Shown here piece by piece: positions 5,605 to 13,311 of a stretch of DNA of 25,869 bases. The stretch covers positions 1 to 25,869 of the forward strand of contig CAZHVM010000012.1 of assembly GCA_964536135.1 (NCBI GenBank). Reading direction: 5' to 3'. Below the pieces are notes generated by a model. That model was not told the DNA's origin. It ran no database searches and saw only the letters and a program-made list of their open reading frames with translations. The DNA comes from JAKPKF01 sp964536135. Lineage in GTDB: Bacteria > Patescibacteriota > Dojkabacteria > SC72. The translations under genes and the position numbers were made by a program. Position 1 is the stretch's first letter. Every line of letters starts with the position of its first letter.

Positions 5605-8559
5605 ATGAGTATTACCACCGTTAAGGTTCTGAGGACAATATCTAAGATTGTTCTTTTGGTTGTTGGAATATGCATCATTGGTTATGGTGGCTTAATGATA
5701 TATAAATCTGTAAGCAATAAGCCCCAGAGGGTTAGGATAACGAATGTGACGGATTCTGCAGCTACGATTACTTGGGTCACAGATAATCCAGTAAGGGGTA
5801 TTGTGTATTACAGGAATGAAGGCTCTTTTCTTCCAGGACCTTTGGGTGTGCTTGGTAGCAAAATCGCTTACGATGATAGAGATTTTGCTTTAGCACAGGA
5901 TGAATGTGTGAAGGCTTTTAACGAGAATGCTAAGAATACTAAAGATGGGGATTTTGCTGTAGATGGGAATACCTTTAACTGTGAGAATATCTCTGTAGAG
6001 AAGTTAGGTGCATATTATACGCACAGTGTAACAATTAAAGATTTGAATGAGAGCAGTACATATTTTTTTATGGTTGGTAATGGTATCTGGAGTTGGAATG
6101 TGAATGGTGTAGATAAAGATATTAGTGATAATGATATTGCTGTTGTAAATAGCTTTAATTTTAAAACTAGCCAATTACTGGAAGAAGTACCTACTCCTAA
6201 TATTGCTTATGGGACTGTGTATGCGGGAGTTAAGAGTGAGGAGGGATATCTTAGCGAGTCTCTCTCTAAGGATTCTTTTGTATTTGCATATTTAACAATT
6301 AATGGTGTTAATTCTCAAATTATATCTGCAGTAACTAATACTGATGGTGGATGGACTTTTGACAAGAGTAATTTCAGAGATGCAGAGGGGAATTTAATAA
6401 CGGATTTGAGTAAGGCAAAGATGATGGTTAGGGCTCAGTATGAGGATGTGGAAGATGCAAGATGGGTTGAGATTGAAGAAGATTTAGATAGTGATACGGA
6501 GATGGATTTGCAAGGGAATCTAGTAGATGATTTGAATGAGGCAGAAAAGAGCAAGATTAAAGAGAAATTTGAAATGTTGATGGGGAAGGTTTATGCTGAG
6601 GAGTCGGACGCTGGCTTGACATGTGTCTCAGCTGGAATTGATAAATGTGATGGGCATTGTGTAGATAAGTGTTATATTCCTGGAACAGATATATTTAAAT
6701 GGGTTCAAAGAGGTGCTGTTGGTACTTCTTCGTGTCCAAAACCTCCCATATGTGGCTGCACTCCTGGTACATGTGAAGAGAAATGTGAGCTAAATCAGAG
6801 GAAAACATGTATGTCTGGACATTATTGGTCTGTGTGGGTGAATGGGTCTTGTAATCCATCTAAGTGTGATGGGGATGGTGTAAATAAAGACGATTGCACA
6901 TCAGACGAACTTGGTGATTGTAAAAATGGTAAGAAATGTAAATTAGTGAATGGCTTCAGAAAATGGGTTGCCGATACATCTTGTGTAAATAAAGACGATT
7001 GCACATTAGACGAACTTGGTGATTGTAAAAATGGTGAAAAATGTAAATTGGTGAACGGCTACAGAAAGTGGGTCGCAGATGAGAACTGTGGAGGTGGGAC
7101 AACTGAAAGTACATGTACAGATGGAACTACGGTTGGAAAGTGTAACTCTAAAGGTGAGAAATGTATAACTGCAGGTGAAAATCCAGTCCCCGACAAATGT
7201 GATGTAGTTTCGGAGCAAAACTGTACAATTATTCCGAATTATTCTGAAAGTGAAGGTGTATTTCATTGTCTTCCTTCAACTTCAGCATGTACTTTAAAAT
7301 GTGATAGTCGAGAGGGTAAAAAATTGTCTAGTGACGACTGTACAGCATTAGGTAAAAAAAGATGTCTAAATACGACAGAGTATGCGGATAATTCTAGTAC
7401 CACTTCATCAATTACTTTTCAGCCTATTGATTTACAGAAAGCCAGTGATCTTAAGATTTTGATAAATGCAGATCCAGCAATTAAAGATTTTGTTAATACT
7501 AAGTTAGAAAATCTAAAGAGGGAAATTAATACAGCAGTAGGTCCAGGCACTTTTGAAGAGAATAAAGAAGAATTCAAAAAATATTGTAAGGCTTTGGGTG
7601 GAAACTATAACTCTAACAATGATGATAAACTTGTTAACTGTGATGACCTTCCCGTCACCACCCCGCCATCACAGACCCTTGTATTAAGAGCCTACGCAGA
7701 AGAAGAATCTTCTTCTGCATATACACTGTATCTACCAGAATACGGTATGTATAGTTTCGAATTAGGAGATTATCAATTAAAAACAGATACAACAAGTGGT
7801 AATACCTACTACATCTTCTACATAGAAGCAAACGATAAGGCAGGCTTCCAAATGCCAAAAGATCCAGACAATCCTACTGCAGAGGAAGACATTATGCTTA
7901 AATCTAGTAGTGCAGCTATAACCTATGAAAAAGTTGCCTCCTCCCAATCATATACCCTTGTAAAGGGCATAAACCTTATATCTTTCAACTTCATACCAGT
8001 AGCTAAAGATTTAGGACCACTAACGGCTAAGGGAATAATGGATGAAGCTGCTAAGAAAGATGTAACAATACAATACATATCTTCCTTTGATGGTGGAAGA
8101 TGGTCTAAAGGATATACATGTAAAAATGATAAATGTAGTGGAAACGACTTTAATATACTCCCTGGCAAAGGATACTTAGTATATGCAACTAAAGGTGGAG
8201 AAATGACTATCCCAGGATACAATCTCAAATCCTCTGTACCAGTAAGTCTCTCTGGAGGATGGAACCTCGTAGGTATACATGGTTACACAAACGCATACAC
8301 AGCAGCATCTCTAATTGATTCCATGAACAAGATTGACGGAGTAACAGCAAACAATGTAACATGGTGGCCTACATCTAAAGGTATGTATGAAGGATTACAG
8401 GTAACGGGAGAACAACAGTACGGTTTTGATTTCCCAATCAGCTCAACTAACGGTTACTTTGTAAGAATATCTTCATTCAAACCTGAAGATAGTAAATGTA
8501 AGTCCCTTCTTTGGAATGAGGGAGGAGCATTAAATGGGAAATGTGGGATAATAAAATAA
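5605..8559 (+). CDS. Membrane-anchored FN3 and Cys-rich surface protein
   Basis: A 984-residue protein of unknown partner, predicted to sit on the outer face of the membrane. A single N-terminal membrane segment (about 13-33) acts as an uncleaved anchor. An FN3-like domain follows (about 40-188; ITNVTDSAATITWVTD resembles the N-terminal domain of purple acid phosphatases), then a beta domain starting PTPNIAYGTV (197-206). A Cys-rich region (about 330-640) holds a 35-residue tandem repeat at 426-495. The C-terminal part (about 790-975) has two modules with LVKGINLISFNF/GKGYLVYA and LSGGWNLVGIHG/TNGYFVRI, a pattern seen in many secreted repeat proteins. I chose ATG 5605 over an in-frame upstream ATG at 5527, because the extra segment would overlap both promoters and the rsmE start. 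Codon use changes near 7640. Confidence 0.82.
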   Translation: MSITTVKVLRTISKIVLLVVGICIIGYGGLMIYKSVSNKPQRVRITNVTDSAATITWVTDNPVRGIVYYRNEGSFLPGPLGVLGSKIAYDDRDFALAQDECVKAFNENAKNTKDGDFAVDGNTFNCENISVEKLGAYYTHSVTIKDLNESSTYFFMVGNGIWSWNVNGVDKDISDNDIAVVNSFNFKTSQLLEEVPTPNIAYGTVYAGVKSEEGYLSESLSKDSFVFAYLTINGVNSQIISAVTNTDGGWTFDKSNFRDAEGNLITDLSKAKMMVRAQYEDVEDARWVEIEEDLDSDTEMDLQGNLVDDLNEAEKSKIKEKFEMLMGKVYAEESDAGLTCVSAGIDKCDGHCVDKCYIPGTDIFKWVQRGAVGTSSCPKPPICGCTPGTCEEKCELNQRKTCMSGHYWSVWVNGSCNPSKCDGDGVNKDDCTSDELGDCKNGKKCKLVNGFRKWVADTSCVNKDDCTLDELGDCKNGEKCKLVNGYRKWVADENCGGGTTESTCTDGTTVGKCNSKGEKCITAGENPVPDKCDVVSEQNCTIIPNYSESEGVFHCLPSTSACTLKCDSREGKKLSSDDCTALGKKRCLNTTEYADNSSTTSSITFQPIDLQKASDLKILINADPAIKDFVNTKLENLKREINTAVGPGTFEENKEEFKKYCKALGGNYNSNNDDKLVNCDDLPVTTPPSQTLVLRAYAEEESSSAYTLYLPEYGMYSFELGDYQLKTDTTSGNTYYIFYIEANDKAGFQMPKDPDNPTAEEDIMLKSSSAAITYEKVASSQSYTLVKGINLISFNFIPVAKDLGPLTAKGIMDEAAKKDVTIQYISSFDGGRWSKGYTCKNDKCSGNDFNILPGKGYLVYATKGGEMTIPGYNLKSSVPVSLSGGWNLVGIHGYTNAYTAASLIDSMNKIDGVTANNVTWWPTSKGMYEGLQVTGEQQYGFDFPISSTNGYFVRISSFKPEDSKCKSLLWNEGGALNGKCGIIK
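6880..7089 (+). repeat. Two-copy 105-bp in-frame tandem repeat
   Basis: The copies are 6880-6984 and 6985-7089, each encoding 35 residues that begin VNKDDCT and contain ELGDCKNG, KCKLVNG and RKWVAD. I count about 15 base differences. Only one falls in the first half of the unit, and the rest cluster in the second half. A degenerate relative (GKCNSKGEKC) follows at about 7135-7165. Confidence 0.9.
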
Positions 8560-8577
8560 GTTAAAATAAATACTGCC

Positions 8578-8907
8578 ATGAACGAAATACCACCAATATA
8601 CTGGATGATAGTCATAGGAGCAATTGCTCTTATGTTCTGTGTCGTCCTTTTTTACATTGCTATGGTTCTACTTGAGAGTAAGAAAGCTATAGAGGAAAGT
8701 AGAAAAATAATGGAAGATGCTGGTAAGACATTAAGACAAGTCGACTTAATTGTAAACGATCTGCAAGCGAGTATGGCTTCTGTAAGGGGAGCTGTAGAAG
8801 AAATTAACCAATCTATACTTGCTCCAATTAGAAAACTTGGATATGGTGTGTCTGCAATTACAGGTTTTCTTGGAGGTCTTTTAGGTAGAAAAAAAGAAGA
8901 AGAATAA
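8578..8907 (+). CDS. Small membrane protein with coiled coil, DUF948-like
   Basis: The 109-residue protein has one membrane segment near the N-terminus (about 8-31), followed by a long charged helix (about 32-85) with heptad character, and a short C-terminal Gly-rich/Lys tail (GGLLGRKKEEE). This layout, including the VNDLQASMASV and VEEINQSI stretches, resembles DUF948 proteins. These are small anchored coiled-coil proteins of unclear function in many Gram-positive bacteria. It starts 18 bases after the preceding FN3 gene stops and lies just before a second FN3 gene, so it probably belongs to the same envelope operon. No catalytic residues are visible. The DUF948 assignment rests on architecture and remembered sequence flavour rather than on a diagnostic motif. 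Confidence 0.75.
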   Translation: MNEIPPIYWMIVIGAIALMFCVVLFYIAMVLLESKKAIEESRKIMEDAGKTLRQVDLIVNDLQASMASVRGAVEEINQSILAPIRKLGYGVSAITGFLGGLLGRKKEEE

Positions 8908-8939
8908 TTGTCATTATCCCCAAATACAGGTAATATATT
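8908..8939 (+). promoter_or_regulatory. Candidate promoter of the second FN3 gene, near-leaderless
   Basis: TTGTCA (8908-8913), a 17-base spacer, then TAATAT (8931-8936), overlapped by TATATT (8934-8939). Either -10 box predicts a transcript start zero to three bases from the ATG at 8945. Confidence 0.45.
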
Positions 8940-8944
8940 AGGTA

Positions 8945-10510
8945 ATGAAGATTGCCCGATTACCGTCTAAAAGAAAGAATAATATAGTACTCTGGATTCT
9001 TGTAATTGGTTTACCATTGCTGGTGTATGCTTCGTACCAGGTTGTTCAATTAATCACAAGAGCAAGTGGAGATACACAACCAAAGAATCTTGTTATCAGT
9101 AACCTTTCGACAAGCTCTGCGACAATATCTTGGGTTACGGAAGCGTCTGTAAAAGGATCTGTCATACCTGTTCTTAGTGGAAATGAAAAAAGTCTAGTTG
9201 TAGACAAGAGGGGAAATGAAAACAGAAATACCCATTATGTTGAATTAACAAGCCTGGAACCAAATACTAAGTATGACTTCAAGATAGTCTCTGGAGGTGA
9301 TGAATATACATCTTTAGACAGTATAACAATGTCATTTAAAACAGCTCCAATTACAGCTGGTACTCCTACACCCAACCCTGTACACGGAACAGTTACCGGA
9401 AGCAGCGGCGATGATGTCGTAGTATATGCAATGTTAAAAGACAAGTCTGCATACCCAGTATCTGCTATCATACCAAGTGGTGGTAACTGGATAACAGATC
9501 TCTCTGCATTTAGAAAAATCTCTGACTACTCTCTTGTACTTACAGAAAATACAACAAACTTAGTACTTGTATCTGTGAGTGGTCCAGATGAAGGTGCTGT
9601 ATTGCAGGGAACATATACATCACTCTTTGACAGTAATGGTAAGTTGAAAAATACAAAAGATTTTACAATTGAAAATAATTCGAATCTGTATACATCTTTT
9701 CCTGTAAAATCCATGCTTATGGCAGAAAGTGTAGTACCAACTCCTCCTGTAGAAGAACCAAAAGAGGAAGAACCTACAAAAGAATCTAAATTCAAAATTA
9801 TAATGGATTTAGAATGGGTAGATATGGTATCTGGAAGTAGCGTAACAGCTACTACTGGTGTATCTAGTGTACAGATTACAAATCTTACAGATACTGGATT
9901 TACAGTACTTTGGGTTTCTGCAAAAAAAGAAGCGGGATCTGTTAACTATGGTACGAGCTCATCCTCTCTTTCTAGCGAAGCGTTAGATGAAAGAGACGGA
10001 GCAACTAACCGTGGGACTTACTATGTTCACTCTGTTTCTGTTACTATGCTCCAGCCCGAGATGAAGTACTATTTCAAAGTTAAATCTGACGGAGTGGAAT
10101 ACAGTAATACTTTTGATGTAACGACATATGCAACTTTGAGTTCTCCTCCACCATTTGAATCTGTAACCGGTGTGGTGAAGAATATTCCTACTACTGGAGA
10201 ATTGGTTGTTGTTGGATATGTCACAGACAAGGATGGTAGTGGTACTACTGGAAGTAGCAACAAGATATCTGTTCTTACGGATGACGATGGAAAATGGATA
10301 CTTTCAATCGCAGATACTAGAAATACAAGTGGAACTTCTTACTTCGAATATACCTCTACAGATGAGATAACGTTTTCCTTGGTATCTACAGTAAATTCTG
10401 GTAGCCTAATTAAGACAATTTCAAGTGCAAAGGATGCGGATGTAGAGATAACTGCAGGTAGTGGTAGTACTGGTAATGTAGATATTTTGGATAACTATGG
10501 AGTACTTTAA
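8945..10510 (+). CDS. Membrane-anchored protein with two FN3 plus beta-domain modules
   Basis: A 521-residue surface protein of unknown ligand. The N-terminus is basic, followed by one membrane segment (about 13-36) with no clear cleavage site. Two copies of the same module follow. The first is an FN3-like domain (about 46-135, LVISNLSTSSATISWVTE), then PTPNPVHGTV and a beta domain with GGNW. A Pro/Glu-rich linker (PPVEEPKEEEP) follows. The second is an FN3-like domain (about 309-395, SVQITNLTDTGFTVLWVS), then VTGVV and a beta domain with DDDGKW. The beta domains may be carboxypeptidase-regulatory-like folds, but that is a guess. The first module closely matches the N-terminal part of the protein encoded at 5605, so the two genes are probably related by module duplication. 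The early part favours C-ending codons like the end of its upstream neighbour. Confidence 0.82.
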   Translation: MKIARLPSKRKNNIVLWILVIGLPLLVYASYQVVQLITRASGDTQPKNLVISNLSTSSATISWVTEASVKGSVIPVLSGNEKSLVVDKRGNENRNTHYVELTSLEPNTKYDFKIVSGGDEYTSLDSITMSFKTAPITAGTPTPNPVHGTVTGSSGDDVVVYAMLKDKSAYPVSAIIPSGGNWITDLSAFRKISDYSLVLTENTTNLVLVSVSGPDEGAVLQGTYTSLFDSNGKLKNTKDFTIENNSNLYTSFPVKSMLMAESVVPTPPVEEPKEEEPTKESKFKIIMDLEWVDMVSGSSVTATTGVSSVQITNLTDTGFTVLWVSAKKEAGSVNYGTSSSSLSSEALDERDGATNRGTYYVHSVSVTMLQPEMKYYFKVKSDGVEYSNTFDVTTYATLSSPPPFESVTGVVKNIPTTGELVVVGYVTDKDGSGTTGSSNKISVLTDDDGKWILSIADTRNTSGTSYFEYTSTDEITFSLVSTVNSGSLIKTISSAKDADVEITAGSGSTGNVDILDNYGVL

Positions 10511-10514
10511 TTTC

Positions 10515-10523
10515 TGATATAAT
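10515..10523 (+). promoter_or_regulatory. Extended -10 promoter before the unknown gene at 10534
   Basis: TGATATAAT is a perfect extended -10. It sits inside a small palindrome CTGAT-ATA-ATCAG (10514-10526). The predicted start near 10530 leaves about four bases before ATG 10534. AGGGG (10525-10529) would suit a start at the in-frame ATG 10540 instead. Confidence 0.55.
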
Positions 10524-10533
10524 CAGGGGTTAT

Positions 10534-11799
10534 ATGGATATGGAATATAGTCAAAGTAAAAATAACAAAAAAGGATTGCTTTTTCTTGTTCTTCTTGCAG
10601 GATTCTCAATGTTTGTTCTTAAAATTACAAAGACCAATGACATACAATTTTTCAAAGGAAATAGTGAATCTGTAATATGTGCTAATGAGGTTGTAGATCA
10701 AGGTTATGATAATACTCCTGTGTTTTTAGATATGTCTGAAGATGGAACGATAACGGATGTTACTCCAAAAACAAAAGGAAATGTACTTGGCACAGCTTGT
10801 GGAAATGCTGTAAATAAATATGCTGGAACAGAAGCGTGTACTATACCCGGAACTAAGGATAATGTATCTTTTACAGGTTGGGTAAGCTCAAAAGCAAATG
10901 TAGAAATTGTCTCAATTACTGTCCCTATTAGACTTCTTTCAGGTATATACTCTGTCAAAGATTCCAATAGAAATCTGACATACGAGAATCCTGTATACAA
11001 GCCTGCAGGTGAGCAATTTAATGAGAAACAAATTCTCATTAAGAGTACGCCTGGGGAAGGTAACAAGGAGATGAAAGAGGATATTATTGAAGATTCCGTT
11101 ACAAAAAAGGCATATAGCACAGAATACACTGTTTCAACGGAAGCAGTAGATGGTGGAGACGAAGTAACAATTGCAAGTTATGCAACTAATGATTGTGGTG
11201 AGAAATGTAATAACTTAGATAATAGTAATCCAGATAAATCTAACAATGCTAGTAAGAAATTTAACAGAATATTTTACAGTTATCCAGGGCAAAAAGATAA
11301 AGATGTTGTAAGCGGAGATATTAGTATAGAGGGTGAATGTAACAATGTCTTACCTGCGAATATAGATAGTGCAATCCCTGGATGTTTTGATACAGGGCAG
11401 TTTCTTCTTGGCCTTTTCGGTTCTGTATTCCCATCCTCTGACTGGACAAATTGTGGTGAAAATGAAGAGGGTTGTATTAATGCTGAAGATATAGTATTGA
11501 AGATAAGTCCAATGTTTGAAGATACGAATAGGTATACAAATACTAGAAATAAGACAGCGATGGATCCTGTGTCAGCAAGTACTTACGAATCTGTTTATGT
11601 CATGACACCTTGTCAGATTAATGTTGCCAATAAACCTGTTAATGTAAAATGTGCATGGGACATGTCGTATATTTTTGAAGAAAGAAAAGCTGCAGAGTTT
11701 GATGATGTTGGGGGATCTGACACACCAACTCATGAGGAGTATGTCAGATTTTTACAAAGAGAAAGTTCTACAAGGACAGATTCTTTACTTGATATGTAA
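10534..11799 (+). CDS. Membrane-anchored Cys-rich extracytoplasmic protein, function unknown
   Basis: I do not recognise this 421-residue protein. After a short polar start it has one membrane segment (about 11-29) and then a long, mostly beta-like extracytoplasmic part. That part has about a dozen cysteines, often in close pairs (for example DCGEKC and NCGENEEGC), which suggests disulfide bonds. The C-terminal 30 residues are charged and contain no membrane segment. It lies 23 bases downstream of the FN3 gene and 23 bases upstream of the VirB6-like gene, so it is probably a structural or adaptor component of that envelope block. The start is either ATG 10534 or ATG 10540; the promoter position favours the first and a weak ribosome-binding site the second. 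No domain name can be given. Confidence 0.72.
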   Translation: MDMEYSQSKNNKKGLLFLVLLAGFSMFVLKITKTNDIQFFKGNSESVICANEVVDQGYDNTPVFLDMSEDGTITDVTPKTKGNVLGTACGNAVNKYAGTEACTIPGTKDNVSFTGWVSSKANVEIVSITVPIRLLSGIYSVKDSNRNLTYENPVYKPAGEQFNEKQILIKSTPGEGNKEMKEDIIEDSVTKKAYSTEYTVSTEAVDGGDEVTIASYATNDCGEKCNNLDNSNPDKSNNASKKFNRIFYSYPGQKDKDVVSGDISIEGECNNVLPANIDSAIPGCFDTGQFLLGLFGSVFPSSDWTNCGENEEGCINAEDIVLKISPMFEDTNRYTNTRNKTAMDPVSASTYESVYVMTPCQINVANKPVNVKCAWDMSYIFEERKAAEFDDVGGSDTPTHEEYVRFLQRESSTRTDSLLDM

Positions 11800-11822
11800 T
11801 TTAAATTATTAATTAAAATAAT

Positions 11823-13298
11823 ATGAGTTTTGTAAAAACAGGATACAGAATCTTCTCCAAACTAGAAGAGATATTCAAAAGAAAGAGTTTTAAAACTGTT
11901 TTCGTTGCCATTTCCTCCATGGTTCTCTTTTTTGGGGTAATGAATGTATATGCCCAAGAAACAGAGATACCAAAAATAAATGTAAATTGGGATGGGATGA
12001 AAGCATTTTACAATCTTGCTAGTGGAACGGACAAAGATGAAGATAATATGACTAGTTTCTCTGGGGTATCAGCTACAAATACAGCTTGGACAATCCTCTC
12101 CACAATGGCTCCGGGATTGACAGAAGGTGGAGATAAAATACAAGAGGAAGGATCTGGAGTTCCTGAGGATATGCAAGGTGGTTTACTTGGTACTGCAGAT
12201 CGTTTTGTAAATTATGCATATACTAATCAACCAAATGTAAATTTAGTAGCACACCTAGGAAATGAGTGGGTCCCAGGATACAAGGAAAGTACAACTGGAT
12301 TGTATGCTGCTGATAAGCAGAGTGGACATGAGGAGCTTATGGATAGTGGTATTTCTAATATATGGGCAAAGTTCAGAGATTTAGCATATTTATTTTTTGT
12401 AGTAGTGATGATTGTTATAGGATTTATGATTATGTTTAGATCTAAGTTAGGTGGACAGACATTAGTGTCATTGGGAAATACAATCCCTAATGTAATTATT
12501 GGGTTAATACTTGTTACATTTAGTTTTGCAATAGCTGGATTGATTATAGATGTGGGAGGATTGATTACAAATTTTTTGGCAAGTATATTTAAAGGTGAGC
12601 TTGTCTCTATAGAGAATGTTGGGAACCTAATGAAATCTGTATTTACATCTGGCACAGCAGAAACGACAGGTATTATCGCAGGAAGTGGAGGTGTTGCAGC
12701 TCTTGGTGGGTGGGGGCTGGGGGCTCTTGCTACAGCGATTGGTGGCTCTGCTGTATTAGCAATTTTGGGACCAGCATTAGTAGGAGTAGGTTTGATAGCA
12801 ATTCTGTTGGTACTTGCTCTTCTTGGGATCGTATTTGTAGGTGTAATTAAACTGTTAATAACATTGTATAAAGCATACTTCGGAATACTCCTTGGTGTAG
12901 CCTTAGGACCCCTTCAAATTATGATGGGAACTATTCCTGGACAGAACCATATGACAATGAATTGGCTCTTGGGAATAGTGAGAAATGTTCTAGTTTTCCC
13001 AGTTGTCTTCTTCATTGTGAATGCTCCAAATCTTTTACTTGGGGATGGGGACATTATCTTGAATTTCCCAGAGAAATTAACTTATGCAGATCCAAATTCA
13101 ACAGGTATGGATATAAATGCAACTTCCGGATTCTTAATCTTTGTATTGCGTGTCTTTGTAATATATCTTGCTGCACAAGCACCTAAATATATTGAAGCAT
13201 TTATTCCAAATACTTCAAGTAAAGCTGCAGGCGATGCAGGAGCAGCTGCAAAGATGAGCCTTTCAAAGATTCCTTTAGTCGGTGGATTATTTAAATAG
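11823..13298 (+). CDS. VirB6/TrbL-like polytopic membrane protein
   Basis: A 491-residue protein with an N-terminal hydrophobic segment (about 24-44) ending in a plausible signal-peptidase site (VYA before QE). An extracytoplasmic stretch to about residue 180 follows. A multi-pass region comes next: LAYLFFVVVMIVIGFMIMF (about 188-206), VIIGLILVTFSFAIAGLII (about 224-242), a long Gly/Ala/Leu region (about 288-365), LVFPVVFFIV and FVLRVFVIYLAAQAP near the end. This layout matches VirB6/TrbL-type channel components of type IV secretion systems, which are often found in Patescibacteria. No sequence motif is diagnostic, so the assignment rests on topology and context. It is followed after 13 bases by the M23 protein. 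No VirB4 or VirD4 ATPase is in the window. Confidence 0.7.
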   Translation: MSFVKTGYRIFSKLEEIFKRKSFKTVFVAISSMVLFFGVMNVYAQETEIPKINVNWDGMKAFYNLASGTDKDEDNMTSFSGVSATNTAWTILSTMAPGLTEGGDKIQEEGSGVPEDMQGGLLGTADRFVNYAYTNQPNVNLVAHLGNEWVPGYKESTTGLYAADKQSGHEELMDSGISNIWAKFRDLAYLFFVVVMIVIGFMIMFRSKLGGQTLVSLGNTIPNVIIGLILVTFSFAIAGLIIDVGGLITNFLASIFKGELVSIENVGNLMKSVFTSGTAETTGIIAGSGGVAALGGWGLGALATAIGGSAVLAILGPALVGVGLIAILLVLALLGIVFVGVIKLLITLYKAYFGILLGVALGPLQIMMGTIPGQNHMTMNWLLGIVRNVLVFPVVFFIVNAPNLLLGDGDIILNFPEKLTYADPNSTGMDINATSGFLIFVLRVFVIYLAAQAPKYIEAFIPNTSSKAAGDAGAAAKMSLSKIPLVGGLFK

Positions 13299-13311
13299 CT
13301 TTTAATTATTA

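Noticed and set aside
12227..12655. 142-residue open frame on the minus strand within the VirB6-like gene
   Set aside because: Mirror of a hydrophobic coding region. It lacks promoter, ribosome-binding site and a recognisable domain, and the plus-strand frame is clearly coding.
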